Source: Massilia kyonggiensis (GTDB lineage: Bacteria; Pseudomonadota; Gammaproteobacteria; Burkholderiales; Burkholderiaceae_D). Taken from it: a DNA stretch of 64,000 nucleotides. Of the stretch, positions 41,439 to 49,066 are shown in pieces. Each line of letters begins with the position of its first letter. Position 1 is the stretch's first letter. The DNA is taken from NCBI RefSeq assembly GCF_024756235.1, contig NZ_JANUGY010000014.1, forward strand, positions 1 to 64,000, written 5' to 3'. The notes under the pieces were generated by a model. That model did not search any database, had not been told where the DNA came from, and saw only the letters and a list, made by a program, of their open reading frames with translations. The position numbers and the translations under genes were made by a program.

Positions 41439-41484
41439 TCGTCGGTTACGACATCGAAGCATAGTCAGATTACTGGAGAATAAA

Positions 41485-41937
41485 ATGCAAGTTATCCTGC
41501 TGGAAAAAGTCGTCAACGTCGGCAACCTGGGCGACGTCGTCAAGGTCAAGGACGGTTACGCACGTAACTTCCTGATCCCGCAAAAAATGGCCCGCCGTGC
41601 AACGCAGGCTGCCGTGGCCGAATTCGAAGTCAAGCGCGCTGAACTGGAAAAAGCAGCTGCCGAGAAACTGGCTGCCGCTCAAGGCCAGGGCGAAAAGCTG
41701 AACGGCATGACCGTCACCATCGCTCAGAAGGCCGGCGTCGATGGCCGTCTGTTCGGTTCCGTGACCAACTTCGACATCGCCGAAGCCCTGACCAAGCAAG
41801 GTTTCGCCGTCGAGAAGGCACAAGTGCGCATGCCGACCGGTCCGCTGAAGACCACCGGCGAGCACCCGGTGTCGGTCGCTCTGCACACCGACGTCGTGGT
41901 GGAAATCACCATCGCTGTCGTGGGCGAAGCTGCCTAA
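41485..41937 (+). CDS. rplI: 50S ribosomal protein L9
   Basis: A 150-residue protein. Its N-terminal domain is MQVILLEKVVNVGNLGDVVK with VKDGYARNFLIPQKMA, followed by the long helix and the C-terminal RNA-binding domain. Last gene of the operon; a strong terminator follows. Confidence 0.97.
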   Translation: MQVILLEKVVNVGNLGDVVKVKDGYARNFLIPQKMARRATQAAVAEFEVKRAELEKAAAEKLAAAQGQGEKLNGMTVTIAQKAGVDGRLFGSVTNFDIAEALTKQGFAVEKAQVRMPTGPLKTTGEHPVSVALHTDVVVEITIAVVGEAA

Positions 41938-41962
41938 GATACATTCTGTTGTCAGAATGAGA

Positions 41963-41988
41963 AAAGCCGGGGTCACCCCGGCTTTTTT
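41963..41988 (+). terminator. Terminator of the rpsF-rplI operon
   Basis: A stem AAAGCCGGGG / CCCCGGCTTT with a 3-base loop TCA and a T6 tail. Confidence 0.9.
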
Positions 41989-42011
41989 GCTTTTGGAAAC
42001 TCACCAATGAT

Positions 42012-42040
42012 TTCAGCGTCAGATCGGGAACGGGTATAAT
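42012..42040 (+). promoter_or_regulatory. Promoter of dnaB, possibly giving a leaderless mRNA
   Basis: A perfect TATAAT at 42035-42040, with TTCAGC 17 bp upstream. The expected start of transcription, about 42047, coincides with the dnaB ATG at 42048, and there is no ribosome site. Confidence 0.55.
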
Positions 42041-42047
42041 GCCGGCC

Positions 42048-43433
42048 ATGAACACCCCAGCAGACCCGCAGATCGAGTCGCTCCGCATTCCCCCGCATTC
42101 CATCGAAGCAGAACAGTCCGTCATCGGCGGCCTGCTGCGCGATAATGCGGCGTGGGACCGCATCGCCGACTTCATGCATGCGGAGGATTTTTACCGCTAC
42201 GACCACCGGATCATCTTCGAACAGATGGTCCGCCTGATCAATGCCGGCAAGCCTGCCGACGTGATCACCGTGTACGAGGCGCTCGTCCAGCTCGGCAAGG
42301 CCGAGGACGTCGGCGGCCTGCAGTACCTGAATGCGATGGCGCAGAACACGCCATCCGCCGCCAACATCCGCCGTTATGCCGAGATCGTCCGCGATCGCGG
42401 CGTGCTGCGCCAGTTGATTACCGTCGCCGACGAAGTGTCCGGCAAGGCCTTCAATCCGCAAGGTGCCGAGGTCAAGCAGATCCTCGACGAAGCGGAATCG
42501 CGCATTTTCGCGATCGCCGAGCAGGGCGCCCGCGGCGCCCAGGGCTGGCTGCCCGTGCAGCCGCTGCTGACCCAGGTGGTCGAGCGCGTGGACGAGCTGT
42601 ACAGCCGCGACAACCAGGGCGAGATCACCGGCGTCCCGACGGGCTTTACCGATCTCGACAAGATGACGTCCGGCCTGCAGCCGGGCGACCTCGTGATCGT
42701 CGCGGGTCGTCCGTCGATGGGCAAGACGGCGTTCTCCGTCAACATCGGCGAAAGCGTGGCCGTCGACGCCGGCCTGCCGGTCGCGATCTTCTCGATGGAG
42801 ATGGGCGGCGTGCAGCTGGCAATGCGTATGCTCGGCTCCATCGGCCAGCTCGACCAGCACCGCCTGCGTACCGGCAAGCTGCTGGACGAAGACTGGCCGC
42901 GCCTGACGCACGCGATCCAGAAGATGAACGACGCGCAGATCTTCATCGACGAGACGCCCGCGCTGAACCCGATCGAGATGCGCGCCCGCGCCCGCCGCCT
43001 GGCCCGCCAGTGCGGCAAGCTGGGCCTGATCATCGTCGACTACCTGCAGCTGATGCAGGGTTCCAAGCCGGGCGACAACCGGGCGTCCGAGATCTCGGAG
43101 ATCTCGCGTAGCCTGAAGGGCCTCGCGAAGGAACTGGGGTGCCCGGTGATCGCGCTGTCCCAGCTGAACCGCTCGCTGGAACAACGCCCCAACAAGCGTC
43201 CCGTGATGTCCGACCTGCGCGAATCGGGCGCTATCGAACAGGATGCGGACGTGATCATCTTCCTGTATCGTGACGAAGTTTACAACCCGGACTCGCCCGA
43301 CAAAGGCACTGCCGAGATCATTATCGGCAAACAGCGTAACGGCCCGATCGGCGCCATTCGCGTGACCTGGATGGGCATGTACACCAAGTTCGGCAATTAC
43401 ACCGGCAACCTGAGCATTTATCAGGGCGATTGA
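42048..43433 (+). CDS. dnaB: Replicative DNA helicase
   Basis: A 461-residue hexameric helicase of the replication fork. N-terminal domain: RIPPHSIEAEQSVIGGLLRD. RecA-like C-terminal domain: Walker A AGRPSMGKTAFSVN, PVAIFSMEMGG, Walker B LGLIIVDYLQLM, and QLNRSLEQRPNKRPVMSDLR. The ATG at 42048 is preferred, since the ATG at 42039 overlaps the TATAAT box. It stands downstream of rplI, as in many proteobacteria. Confidence 0.96.
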   Translation: MNTPADPQIESLRIPPHSIEAEQSVIGGLLRDNAAWDRIADFMHAEDFYRYDHRIIFEQMVRLINAGKPADVITVYEALVQLGKAEDVGGLQYLNAMAQNTPSAANIRRYAEIVRDRGVLRQLITVADEVSGKAFNPQGAEVKQILDEAESRIFAIAEQGARGAQGWLPVQPLLTQVVERVDELYSRDNQGEITGVPTGFTDLDKMTSGLQPGDLVIVAGRPSMGKTAFSVNIGESVAVDAGLPVAIFSMEMGGVQLAMRMLGSIGQLDQHRLRTGKLLDEDWPRLTHAIQKMNDAQIFIDETPALNPIEMRARARRLARQCGKLGLIIVDYLQLMQGSKPGDNRASEISEISRSLKGLAKELGCPVIALSQLNRSLEQRPNKRPVMSDLRESGAIEQDADVIIFLYRDEVYNPDSPDKGTAEIIIGKQRNGPIGAIRVTWMGMYTKFGNYTGNLSIYQGD

Positions 43434-43515
43434 GCCGGGAGCAGTCAAGAATCGCGGCGCCAACGGATGCCGCGACTTTCAAGAAGTCCCAAGAGATTTA
43501 CCCAACGGAGAACCT

Positions 43516-44142
43516 ATGTTTGGACGCCTGATGCCCACGGAGGGCAAATTTTTCGACCTGTTCAACCAGCACGCCGCGTTGTGCGTGAAGGGTGCACAAG
43601 AGATGGTCGGCCTGATGACCAACTTCGACGACCTGGAAAACCGCACGCACGCCGTGGAGAGCATCGAAAAGCAGGCGGACAAGATCACGTACCAGTGCGT
43701 GGACCTGCTGCACAAGACGTTCATCACGCCGCTCGACCGTGACGACATCCACAAGCTGATCACCCGCATGGACGACATCCTCGACATGATGGAGGACGCC
43801 GCGCAGACCATCTCGCTGTACGACCTGCACGCCGTGACGCCGGAAGCGAAGCGCCTGGCCGAACTGTGCCTGGCTTGCTGCGAAAAGGTCCAGCAGGCCG
43901 TCGGCATGCTGCACAACATGGACAATGCCCAGAAAATGGTCGCCATCTGCGAAGAGATCGACCGCCTGGAATCGGACGCCGACCACGTGATGCGCGCCGC
44001 CATGTCCAAGCTGTTCCGCGACGAGCCGGACGTGCGCAACCTGATCAAGATGAAGGCCATCTACGAAATCCTCGAGACCGTGACCGACCGCTGCGAAGAC
44101 GTTGCCAACATCATCGAAGGCATCATCGTCGAGAACGCGTAA
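43516..44142 (+). CDS. DUF47/PhoU-like regulator of a PiT transporter
   Basis: A 208-residue all-helical protein. MPTEGKFFDLFNQHA, HAVESIEKQADKITYQCVDL, the D/E-rich TPLDRDDIHKLITRMDDILD, and the TVTDRCEDVANIIEGIIVEN ending are typical of the DUF47 family. Acidic motifs bind metals in PhoU-like folds. It lies 22 bp upstream of pit, the usual pairing, and probably controls phosphate uptake. GGAGAACCT precedes the ATG. Confidence 0.92.
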   Translation: MFGRLMPTEGKFFDLFNQHAALCVKGAQEMVGLMTNFDDLENRTHAVESIEKQADKITYQCVDLLHKTFITPLDRDDIHKLITRMDDILDMMEDAAQTISLYDLHAVTPEAKRLAELCLACCEKVQQAVGMLHNMDNAQKMVAICEEIDRLESDADHVMRAAMSKLFRDEPDVRNLIKMKAIYEILETVTDRCEDVANIIEGIIVENA

Positions 44143-44164
44143 CGACCGGAACAACAAGAACAAC

Positions 44165-45175
44165 ATGGACTCTCTACATATCAGCATTTACGTGCTGGGC
44201 CTGCTCGTCTTTTTAGCGCTGGTCTTCGACTTCATGAACGGCTTCCACGACGCCGCCAACGCGATCGCGACGGTGGTGTCGACCGGTGTGCTGCGTCCGC
44301 AGACGGCGGTCGCCATGTCGGCGCTGTTCAACTTCGTCGCCATCTTCACCGTCGGCCTGCACGTCGCGGCCACGGTGGGCAAGGGCACCGTCGATCCGCA
44401 CGTCGTCGATCACTATGTCGTGTTCGGGGCGCTCGTCGGCGCCATCGTGTGGAACGTCATCACGTGGTATTACGGCATCCCGTCCTCGTCCTCGCACGCC
44501 CTGATCGGCGGCCTGGTGGGCGCGGCCGTCGCCAAGAGCGGTACCGGCGCGCTGGTCGGCGGCGGCCTGCTCAAGACGGTCACCTGGATCATCCTGTCGC
44601 CGCTGCTGGGCTTCATCCTCGGCTCCATCGTGATGCTGGCCGTGTCGTGGATCTTCGTGCGCACCCCGCCGCGCAAGGTCGACACGTGGTTCCGCCGCCT
44701 GCAGCTCGTCTCGGCCGCAGCCTACAGCCTGGGCCACGGCGGCAACGATGCGCAGAAAACCATCGGCATCATCTGGATGCTGCTGATCGTGGCCGGCGTC
44801 TCGAACGCCGGCGACGCCGCGCCTCCGCTGTGGGTCATCATCTCCTGCTACACGGCGATCTCGATCGGCACGCTGTTCGGCGGCTGGCGCATCGTCCGCA
44901 CGATGGGCCAGAAGATCACCAAACTCAAGCCGGTCGGCGGCTTCTGCGCGGAATCGGGCGGCGCCATCACGCTGTTCCTCGCCAGCGCGATCGGCGTGCC
45001 GGTGTCGACGACGCACACCATCACGGGCGCCATCGTCGGCGTCGGCTCGGCGCAGAAGGCGTCGGCCGTGCGCTGGGGCGTGGCCGGCAACATCGTGTGG
45101 GCCTGGATCTTCACCATCCCCGCGTCGGCCTTCATGGCGGCGATCGCATGGTGGATCGGCACCCACATCCTGTAA
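44165..45175 (+). CDS. pit: Low-affinity inorganic phosphate transporter, PiT family
   Basis: A 336-residue inner-membrane permease with about ten helices. Both halves carry the PiT signature: FDFMNGFHDAANAIATVVST near the N-terminus and SLGHGGNDAQKTIGII in the second half, plus GIPSSSSHALIGGLVGA and GVPVSTTHTITGAIVG. Start at ATG 44165. A terminator follows directly. Confidence 0.95.
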   Translation: MDSLHISIYVLGLLVFLALVFDFMNGFHDAANAIATVVSTGVLRPQTAVAMSALFNFVAIFTVGLHVAATVGKGTVDPHVVDHYVVFGALVGAIVWNVITWYYGIPSSSSHALIGGLVGAAVAKSGTGALVGGGLLKTVTWIILSPLLGFILGSIVMLAVSWIFVRTPPRKVDTWFRRLQLVSAAAYSLGHGGNDAQKTIGIIWMLLIVAGVSNAGDAAPPLWVIISCYTAISIGTLFGGWRIVRTMGQKITKLKPVGGFCAESGGAITLFLASAIGVPVSTTHTITGAIVGVGSAQKASAVRWGVAGNIVWAWIFTIPASAFMAAIAWWIGTHIL

Positions 45176-45193
45176 GCGCACCAACACCCATCG

Positions 45194-45218
45194 AAAAGCA
45201 GCCTCCGGGCTGCTTTTT
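45194..45218 (+). terminator. Terminator after pit
   Basis: Stem AAAAGCAGCC / GGGCTGCTTTT with loop TCC and a T tail, ending immediately before the repeat cluster. Confidence 0.85.
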
Positions 45219-45220
45219 TA

Positions 45221-45470
45221 TTTCCCAGAACCGGGGTCAGACCCCAGTTCTGGGAAATTGCCCCGATTCGGGGTCAGAGCACATTTTCCCGCAGATTCGG
45301 GGTCAGAGCATTTTTTCAAAAGACGCGCAGATGCGACACTGCTGCGATGACTGACCACGTTGGTCGGCGTTCTGTACCTGCAGCGCGCTCGAAATTTCCT
45401 CTAGTTTCTTTCCTCAAAAAGGGCTCTGACCCCGAATCTTGCGAAAAATGTGCTCTGACCCCGAATTTGG
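45221..45470. repeat. Composite GGGGTCAGAG element with palindromic cap
   Basis: Left: a 37-bp palindrome with arms TTTCCCAGAAC (45221-45231) and GTTCTGGGAAA (45247-45257) around CGGGGTCAGACCCCA. Then arms GGGGTCAGAGCAC at 45270 and GGGGTCAGAGCA at 45299, 29 bp apart. After a 110-bp core, two inverted arms, GGGCTCTGACCCC at 45421 and GTGCTCTGACCCC at 45450, again 29 bp apart. The core (45311-45420) has a small stem GACCACGTTGGTC and no convincing gene. The remaining 130 bp to the pullulanase start should hold its promoter; I see no clear hexamers. Confidence 0.85.
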
Positions 45471-45601
45471 GGTTTGCGCCACACTCCAGCGGTTCCTTTT
45501 CATTTTTACTAACGCCTGTAGTAATATTACATACGATCGTCGGCCAGCGTTGCCGTCCGGGCCACGCCTGTCGGTCATAATAAGAATGAAGAGGGGACAA
45601 T

Positions 45602-48600
45602 ATGATATCCAGAAGTAGTTTGACTTCATGGTCGGGCCTTGTCGCGGCCGCCTGTGCCGGCCTGCTGCTGGCCGGTTGCGGCGCCGGCGATGCGGGCCAG
45701 CAGGCTACCCAGTCCGGCACCCGGCTGCTGGCGGCCAGCGCCACCGCGGCGACGCCCGTCGCGCCGGGCAGCATCCGGATGCACTTCCACCGCGTCCAGA
45801 ACGACACGGCCCAGTGGGGCGTGTATTCGTGGGACGGTCCGCAGCATCCCAGCTCGGCATGGATCACCGACCGTTTCATGTTCACGGGCACCGACGGCTT
45901 CGGCGGCTACGTCGATATTCCGCTGGCGGCCGGCAAGAGCGCGATCTGGTTCCTCGTCACCGACGGTAGCGGCTCGAAGAATTGCGGCGCCGACCAGCAC
46001 GCCGACCTGAACGCGGACGTCGCCACGAAGGGCCAGGAGATCTGGATGCTGGAAGGCGATTGCAACGTGTACGCGACCCAGCCCGCGCTCAGCTTCGGCA
46101 ACCTGGCATTCGCCAACGCGCAGTGGCTCACCAGCACGACGCTGGCCTGGCCGGGCGTGCCCACGGGCGGCAGCTACAAACTGTTCTACGCGGCGAACGG
46201 CGGCCTGGCGCCAACCCAGGGCGGTGACGCCGGCCTGACAGGGGCCGAACGCGCGTTCGACCTGACCGTGTCCGCGCTGCCGGACGCGCTCCGCCAGAAA
46301 TACCCGCACCTGGCCGGCGCCACGGGCCTGCGCCTGAAGGACGCCGACGCGGCCAAGGTGGCGTCGATGGTCAGCGGCCAGTTCGCCATCGCCCAGTACG
46401 ATGCCGGCGGCAATCTCGTGCAGCTGACGTCGCTGCAGACGGCCGGCCTGCTTGACGACCTGTACGCGGCACAGGCAGCGCAGGCCCAGCTGGGCGTGAC
46501 GTTCGACCGCAGCGGCCGCGCGACCTTCCGTGTGTGGGCGCCGACGGCGAAATCCGTCGCGCTGAACCTGTACGCGAGCGCGACCGCGGCGACCGCCACG
46601 ACGGTCCCGATGACGCGCGACGCGGCCAGCGGCGTGTGGAGCTACGCGTCGAACGACCCGACGCTCGCCAACCGCGCCTACTACACTTACACGGTGCAGG
46701 TGCTGTCGCGCTGGGCCGACAACAAGATCGTGACGAATACCGTGACCGATCCGTATTCGCTGAGCCTGTCGGCGAACAGCGCGCGCAGCTTCGTCGCGAA
46801 CCTCGACAGCCCGCAACTGAAGCCGGCCGGCTGGGACGACCAGCGCATCCCGAAACTCGACGCGCCCACCGACATCGCGCTGTACGAGCTGCACATCCGC
46901 GATTTCTCGGCATCCGACGCGACCGTGCCGGCCGCCCACCGCGGCAAATACCTCGCCTTCACGGACGACGACGCCAACGGCATGCGCCACCTGAAATCGC
47001 TGCAGAAGGCGGGCATGACGCACGTACACCTGCTGCCGAGCTTCGACATCGCCAGCGTCAACGAGAAGGGCTGCGTCTCGCCGAGCATCCCCAATGCCGG
47101 CGCCGATTCGACGGCGCAGCAGGCGGCCGTTGCGGCGGTGGCGGACGCGGACTGCTTCAACTGGGGCTACGACCCGGTCCACTACAGCGCGCCGGAAGGC
47201 AGTTATGCGACGGATGCCGAGGACGGCGCCGTGCGCGTGCGCGAATTCCGCGCGATGGTGCAGGCGCTGCACGAGACCAGCCTGCGCGTGACGATGGACG
47301 TCGTGTACAACCACACGAGCCAGTCGCAGCAAGGTCCGCTGTCGGTCCTCGACCGCATCGTGCCGACCTATTACTACCGCCTCGCCAACGACGGCCACAT
47401 CCTGAACGACAGCTGCTGCGCCGACACCGCGCAGGAAAACGCCATGATGGGCAAGCTGATCATCGACTCCGTGTCGCTGTGGGCGCGCCAGTACAAGGTC
47501 GACAGCTTCCGCTTCGACATCATGGGCATGTCGCCGCTGGATCTCATCAAGCGTCTGCAAGTCAGCGTCAACCAGGCCGCCGGCCGCGACATCTACCTGT
47601 ACGGCGAGGCGTGGAACTTCGGCAGCGTGGCCAACGACGCCCGCTTCGTGCAGGCGCGCCAGGCCAATATGGCGGGCACCGGCATCGGTTCGTTCAACGA
47701 CCGCATGCGCGACACCGTGCGCGGCGGCGGTTGCTGCGACGGCGGCCAGGCCCTCATTAGCCAGCAGGGCTTCATCAACGGCGTCTACACGGACCCGAAC
47801 GCGTTGTCGACGCAGACCCGCGACGATGCGCTGCGCCTCGCGGACCTCGTGCGCGTCGCGCTGTCCGGCACGTTGCGCGACTACCGCTTCACCGACCGTT
47901 TCGGCAACGTCCGCACGAATGCGCAGATCGATTACTTCGGCCAGCAGGCCGGCTTCGCGGCGAGTCCTGCCGAGACGATCAACTACATCGAGGCGCACGA
48001 CAACCAGACGCTGTTCGACATCAACGCGTTCCGCCTGCCGCAATCGACGCCGTTGTCAGACCGCGTGCGCGTGCAGACCCTCGGCGCCGCGATCAACGTG
48101 CTGGCGCAGGGCATCCCGTTCTTCCACGCCGGCCAGGAAATCCTGCGCTCGAAATCGCTCGACCGCGACAGCTACAACGCGGGCGACTGGTTCAACAAAC
48201 TGGATTACAGCTACGCGTCCAATAACTTCGGCGTCGGCCTGCCGATGGCGGGGCAGAACCAGGACAACTGGTCCTTGATGGCCCCGGTGCTCACCAACCC
48301 GCTGATCAAGCCCGACACGCGCGCGATCCTCGCCGCGAAGAACGCGTTCGAGGACTTCCTCGCGATCCGCGCGGACACCACGCTGTTCCGCCTGCGCACG
48401 GCGCAGGACGTGATCGACCGCCTGAAGTTCTACAACGTGGGGCCCGACCAGGTGCCGGGCCTCGTCGCGTTGAGCATCGACGGCGCGCGCTATCCAGGCG
48501 CCCAGTACAAGGCGGTCGTCGTCGTGTTCAACGTCGACAAGGTTGCGAAGACGATCGCGATCCCGGAACTGAAAGGCCGCAAGCTGCAGCTGCACCGCAT

Positions 48601-48715
48601 CCAGAAGAACGGCAGCGACGACGTCGTGAAGGCATCGAGCTTCGAGCGCAACGGCGGCACGTTCGCGATCCCGGCGCGCACGGCGGCCGTGTTCGTGCAG
48701 CACGCGAACGACTGA
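45602..48715 (+). CDS. Lipoprotein pullulanase-type alpha-1,6-glucosidase (GH13)
   Basis: A 1037-residue surface or periplasmic enzyme that cuts alpha-1,6 branches in pullulan and starch fragments. Lipobox LLLAGCGAG near residue 26. A CBM41-like domain (MHFHRVQNDTAQWGVYSWDG) is followed by accessory domains and a CBM48 (VTFDRSGRATFRVWAPTAKS). The GH13 barrel has MDVVYNHTSQSQ (about 567), the nucleophile Asp in FRFDIMG, the acid Glu in YLYGEAWNF and YIEAHDNQTLFD. The order matches PulA-type enzymes. GAGGGG precedes the ATG. No maltose or type II secretion genes are adjacent. Confidence 0.93.
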   Translation: MISRSSLTSWSGLVAAACAGLLLAGCGAGDAGQQATQSGTRLLAASATAATPVAPGSIRMHFHRVQNDTAQWGVYSWDGPQHPSSAWITDRFMFTGTDGFGGYVDIPLAAGKSAIWFLVTDGSGSKNCGADQHADLNADVATKGQEIWMLEGDCNVYATQPALSFGNLAFANAQWLTSTTLAWPGVPTGGSYKLFYAANGGLAPTQGGDAGLTGAERAFDLTVSALPDALRQKYPHLAGATGLRLKDADAAKVASMVSGQFAIAQYDAGGNLVQLTSLQTAGLLDDLYAAQAAQAQLGVTFDRSGRATFRVWAPTAKSVALNLYASATAATATTVPMTRDAASGVWSYASNDPTLANRAYYTYTVQVLSRWADNKIVTNTVTDPYSLSLSANSARSFVANLDSPQLKPAGWDDQRIPKLDAPTDIALYELHIRDFSASDATVPAAHRGKYLAFTDDDANGMRHLKSLQKAGMTHVHLLPSFDIASVNEKGCVSPSIPNAGADSTAQQAAVAAVADADCFNWGYDPVHYSAPEGSYATDAEDGAVRVREFRAMVQALHETSLRVTMDVVYNHTSQSQQGPLSVLDRIVPTYYYRLANDGHILNDSCCADTAQENAMMGKLIIDSVSLWARQYKVDSFRFDIMGMSPLDLIKRLQVSVNQAAGRDIYLYGEAWNFGSVANDARFVQARQANMAGTGIGSFNDRMRDTVRGGGCCDGGQALISQQGFINGVYTDPNALSTQTRDDALRLADLVRVALSGTLRDYRFTDRFGNVRTNAQIDYFGQQAGFAASPAETINYIEAHDNQTLFDINAFRLPQSTPLSDRVRVQTLGAAINVLAQGIPFFHAGQEILRSKSLDRDSYNAGDWFNKLDYSYASNNFGVGLPMAGQNQDNWSLMAPVLTNPLIKPDTRAILAAKNAFEDFLAIRADTTLFRLRTAQDVIDRLKFYNVGPDQVPGLVALSIDGARYPGAQYKAVVVVFNVDKVAKTIAIPELKGRKLQLHRIQKNGSDDVVKASSFERNGGTFAIPARTAAVFVQHAND

Positions 48716-48731
48716 CCGGGGCGTAACGAAT

Positions 48732-48763
48732 AAGGGCCGGGGATGCGATCTCCGGCCCTTTTG
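48732..48763. terminator. Terminator after the pullulanase gene
   Basis: Stem AAGGGCCGG / CCGGCCCTT with an 11-base top that can pair further (GGAT/ATCT) and a TTTT tail. It lies between convergent genes. Confidence 0.8.
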
Positions 48764-48781
48764 CTATTCAAGTGCTGCGGC

Positions 48782-49030
48782 TCAGGGCTTGCCGGCTGCC
48801 CAGTTGTTGGTGCCGCCGCCGTTGGTGCGGTCGTTCTCGAGCGCCTGCTTGTCGACGATCGTCAGGTTGTCCGTGCGGCTCGGAGCCTTGCGCGGGATGA
48901 GGGTGCCGGTCGGCGTGTAGCTCGAATCGAGGTAAGTGTTACCCCCTTGCTTCGGTTGCGTGCCGTCGGCGGCGCAGCCGGACAGCAGGATGGCGGTGGC
49001 CGCCAGGATGGGCGGAACGATGCGGTTCAT
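48782..49030 (-). CDS. Small lipoprotein of unknown function
   Basis: An 82-residue protein. Signal peptide NRIVPPILAATAILLSGC with lipobox LLSGC, so it is lipidated; the mature part is polar and Gly/Asn-rich (TYLDSSYTPTGTLIPRK to TNNWAAGKP). AGGAGAGTCAC precedes the ATG. It lies 37 bp downstream of the GspE-like gene on the same strand. No family recognised. Confidence 0.75.
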   Translation of the reverse strand: MNRIVPPILAATAILLSGCAADGTQPKQGGNTYLDSSYTPTGTLIPRKAPSRTDNLTIVDKQALENDRTNGGGTNNWAAGKP

Positions 49031-49066
49031 TACGTGACTCTCCTGTAGTGATTTGCGGTTGGCAGG

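Noticed and set aside
45270..45462. CRISPR-like array (repeats at 29-bp intervals)
   Set aside because: Only two arms per side, the right pair inverted, the intervals between arms are themselves similar, and no cas genes are present.
45316..45891. A 191-codon minus-strand frame across the repeat element and the start of the pullulanase
   Set aside because: It reads through repeat arms and overlaps the pullulanase lipobox region; no domain or ribosome site.
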